From assembly GCA_018714245.1 (NCBI GenBank), contig DVNQ01000054.1:1-47789 (forward strand): 47,789 nucleotides of DNA, read 5' to 3'. The stretch comes from Candidatus Avilachnospira avicola. GTDB lineage: Bacteria; Bacillota; Clostridia; Lachnospirales; Lachnospiraceae. The translations under genes and the position numbers were made by a program. The stretch's first letter is position 1. Every line of letters starts with the position of its first letter. Shown piece by piece: positions 46,429 to 47,789 of this stretch. The notes under the pieces are model-generated. The model was not told where the DNA came from, made no database searches, and saw only the letters and a program-made list of their open reading frames with translations.

Positions 46429-46947
46429 TTATTTCTTATCAAGCCTGTCCCTGAGGGCCTTCCTTGCCCTCGTAAGCCTGATATTTACTGAATTGGCACT
46501 GATGCCAAGCAGCTCTCCGGTCTGCTCTGCGGAAAGCTCCTGCAGGCATCTCAGCATAAGCACATCCCTGTAGGCCTCCGGAAGCTCCCCTATGGCTGCC
46601 ATAAGCTCTGATACCGTCTCTTTTGAGCTAAGAAGCTGCTCCGGCGAATCCTCCTGCTGGTCCATGGCCTCCAGGTCCAGATATATATCCTCCGAAGGGC
46701 TCATACGCCCGTTCTTTCTGGCCATATCTATGGCCGTATTTCTGACCACCACGCTGCACAGCGCCCTCGCCCTGAGCTCAGTCACGTCTTCTATGCTGTC
46801 CGCCACCTTCATGAGCTTTATGAAGGCTTCCTGGCAGGCGTCCTCCGCCTCATGAGCATCGGAAAGTACACTATATGCCTTCTGCCACATGGCATTCATA
46901 TAGTGTGAAGCTATGTAATTAAGCTTTTCCTCCCTGGTCATCGGCAT
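46429..46947 (-). CDS. ECF-type RNA polymerase sigma factor
   Basis: YSVLSDAHEAEDACQEAFIKLMK; YRDVLMLRCLQELSAEQTGELLGISANSVNIRLTRARKALRDRL. Start position uncertain. Confidence 0.88.
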   Translation of the reverse strand: MPMTREEKLNYIASHYMNAMWQKAYSVLSDAHEAEDACQEAFIKLMKVADSIEDVTELRARALCSVVVRNTAIDMARKNGRMSPSEDIYLDLEAMDQQEDSPEQLLSSKETVSELMAAIGELPEAYRDVLMLRCLQELSAEQTGELLGISANSVNIRLTRARKALRDRLDKK

Positions 46948-47789
46948 TCCTGAGGACAGACTCCTGGTTTTCCTTTTCTGCGGCAGGTTCATGGGCCTTG
47001 TTTCTCAGGCCTCTTTTGGCTGCCGTCTTTTTTAACATCCTTACGATAATATATATCAAAATCCCCGTTGCCGCAAGGATAAGGATGAAGGGCAGGCTTA
47101 TGATCAGCGCCACCGCAAAGTCAGTAGCCCCATCCTTAAGACGGGAAATATTGCTTTCAAGCCCGCTTTTTACCCTGTCAGAAAAGCTGTCCTTCGTACC
47201 GCTTTCAATGACTCTAACCTCGGAAATGCTTATGGAAATGGTATCATAGCTTACGAGGTTGTCATAATTCCTAAGCTGCGAGCCTATGCTCTCTATCTCA
47301 TATCTGACCTCAGAGAGCCTGCTCTCAATGGCTATGACGCTCTCAATGCTGTCAGCTTCCGCAAGAAGCTCCATGAGCCTGTCCTGCTCCGTTTCCAGAG
47401 CAGTCATACGGGCTTCGAGGTCCGTATACCTGAGAGTCACATCCTCCGTGGTCTCTGATCTGTAGGTGACCACAGCTCCGGAAAGAGCGGTATCGAGAAA
47501 TTCATCCGTCTTTTCAGCCGGCATGCGTACCCTGATGTCAGCTGACCTCTGATCCGAATAGCCCTCTGCTCCGCTCTGCCAGGAACTTTCCACATAGCCT
47601 CCGAGCTCCGCCACTCTCTCATTTATAAGTTCAAGAAGGCCCTGCAGGTCCCGGGTCTGTATATTAAGATCGATGGTGCGTATCAGCTTACGTTCGGAAG
47701 CGGACTCAGGCCCTTCGGGATCTGCTTCCAGGGTTTCTTCTTCCGGTACGGATCCTCCTCCGCTTGCTATCCTTACTGCCTCTCCTTCC
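46919..47789 (-). CDS. DUF4349-family membrane protein (5' end outside window)
   Basis: LIRTIDLNIQTRDLQGLLELINERVAELGGYVESSWQ...VTLRYTDLEARMTALETEQDRLMELLAEADSIESVIAIESRLSEVRYEIE, C-terminal TM; frame open to the window edge. Confidence 0.85.
   Translation of the reverse strand, partial: EGEAVRIASGGGSVPEEETLEADPEGPESASERKLIRTIDLNIQTRDLQGLLELINERVAELGGYVESSWQSGAEGYSDQRSADIRVRMPAEKTDEFLDTALSGAVVTYRSETTEDVTLRYTDLEARMTALETEQDRLMELLAEADSIESVIAIESRLSEVRYEIESIGSQLRNYDNLVSYDTISISISEVRVIESGTKDSFSDRVKSGLESNISRLKDGATDFAVALIISLPFILILAATGILIYIIVRMLKKTAAKRGLRNKAHEPAAEKENQESVLRNADDQGGKA

Noticed and set aside
1-47789. CRISPR arrays, prophage or transposons
   Set aside because: No regularly spaced direct repeats, integrase, transposase or phage structural genes were seen.

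Overview
The window comes from a Gram-positive clostridial chromosome, most likely Lachnospiraceae (inferred from protein signatures only). Almost all genes are on the minus strand. Reading from low to high coordinates it contains: a partial class I ribonucleotide reductase alpha subunit, asd, a nitroreductase and a CW-repeat protein; the full alpha/spc/S10 ribosomal supercluster (rplQ back to rpsJ, with rpoA, infA, map, adk and secY) with a structured leader; a second CW-repeat protein; a plus-strand rRNA-type methyltransferase; a tightly overlapping dnaD-dnaI-prs-acyltransferase-hypothetical operon; murC; rny; a FeoB-associated Cys-rich protein divergent from a DtxR-family regulator; pepD; a TetR / RND adaptor / RND pump / TolC-like / TolC-like operon; a GntR(FCD) regulator; an orphan HigA-like antitoxin with a truncated toxin remnant; ispE and DUF5662; and an anti-sigma-like protein, an ECF sigma factor and a partial DUF4349 protein. 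I saw no rRNA, tRNA, CRISPR array, transposase or prophage. The most interesting points are: (1) an RND tripartite operon in an apparently monoderm host, where the adaptor keeps an exact RxxxLxxxxxxS docking motif and the two TolC-like proteins keep helical tip motifs but seem to lack the outer-membrane beta-barrel segments; (2) a dense DnaA-box cluster containing a duplicated 19-bp tandem-box unit, overlapping the -35 of the dnaD-dnaI-prs operon; (3) ribosomal protein S10 with a basic C-terminal tail of about 50 aa, plus structured RNA both upstream and downstream of rpsJ; (4) a candidate sRNA between rny and murC; (5) an intrinsic terminator embedded antisense inside the 3' end of a convergent gene.
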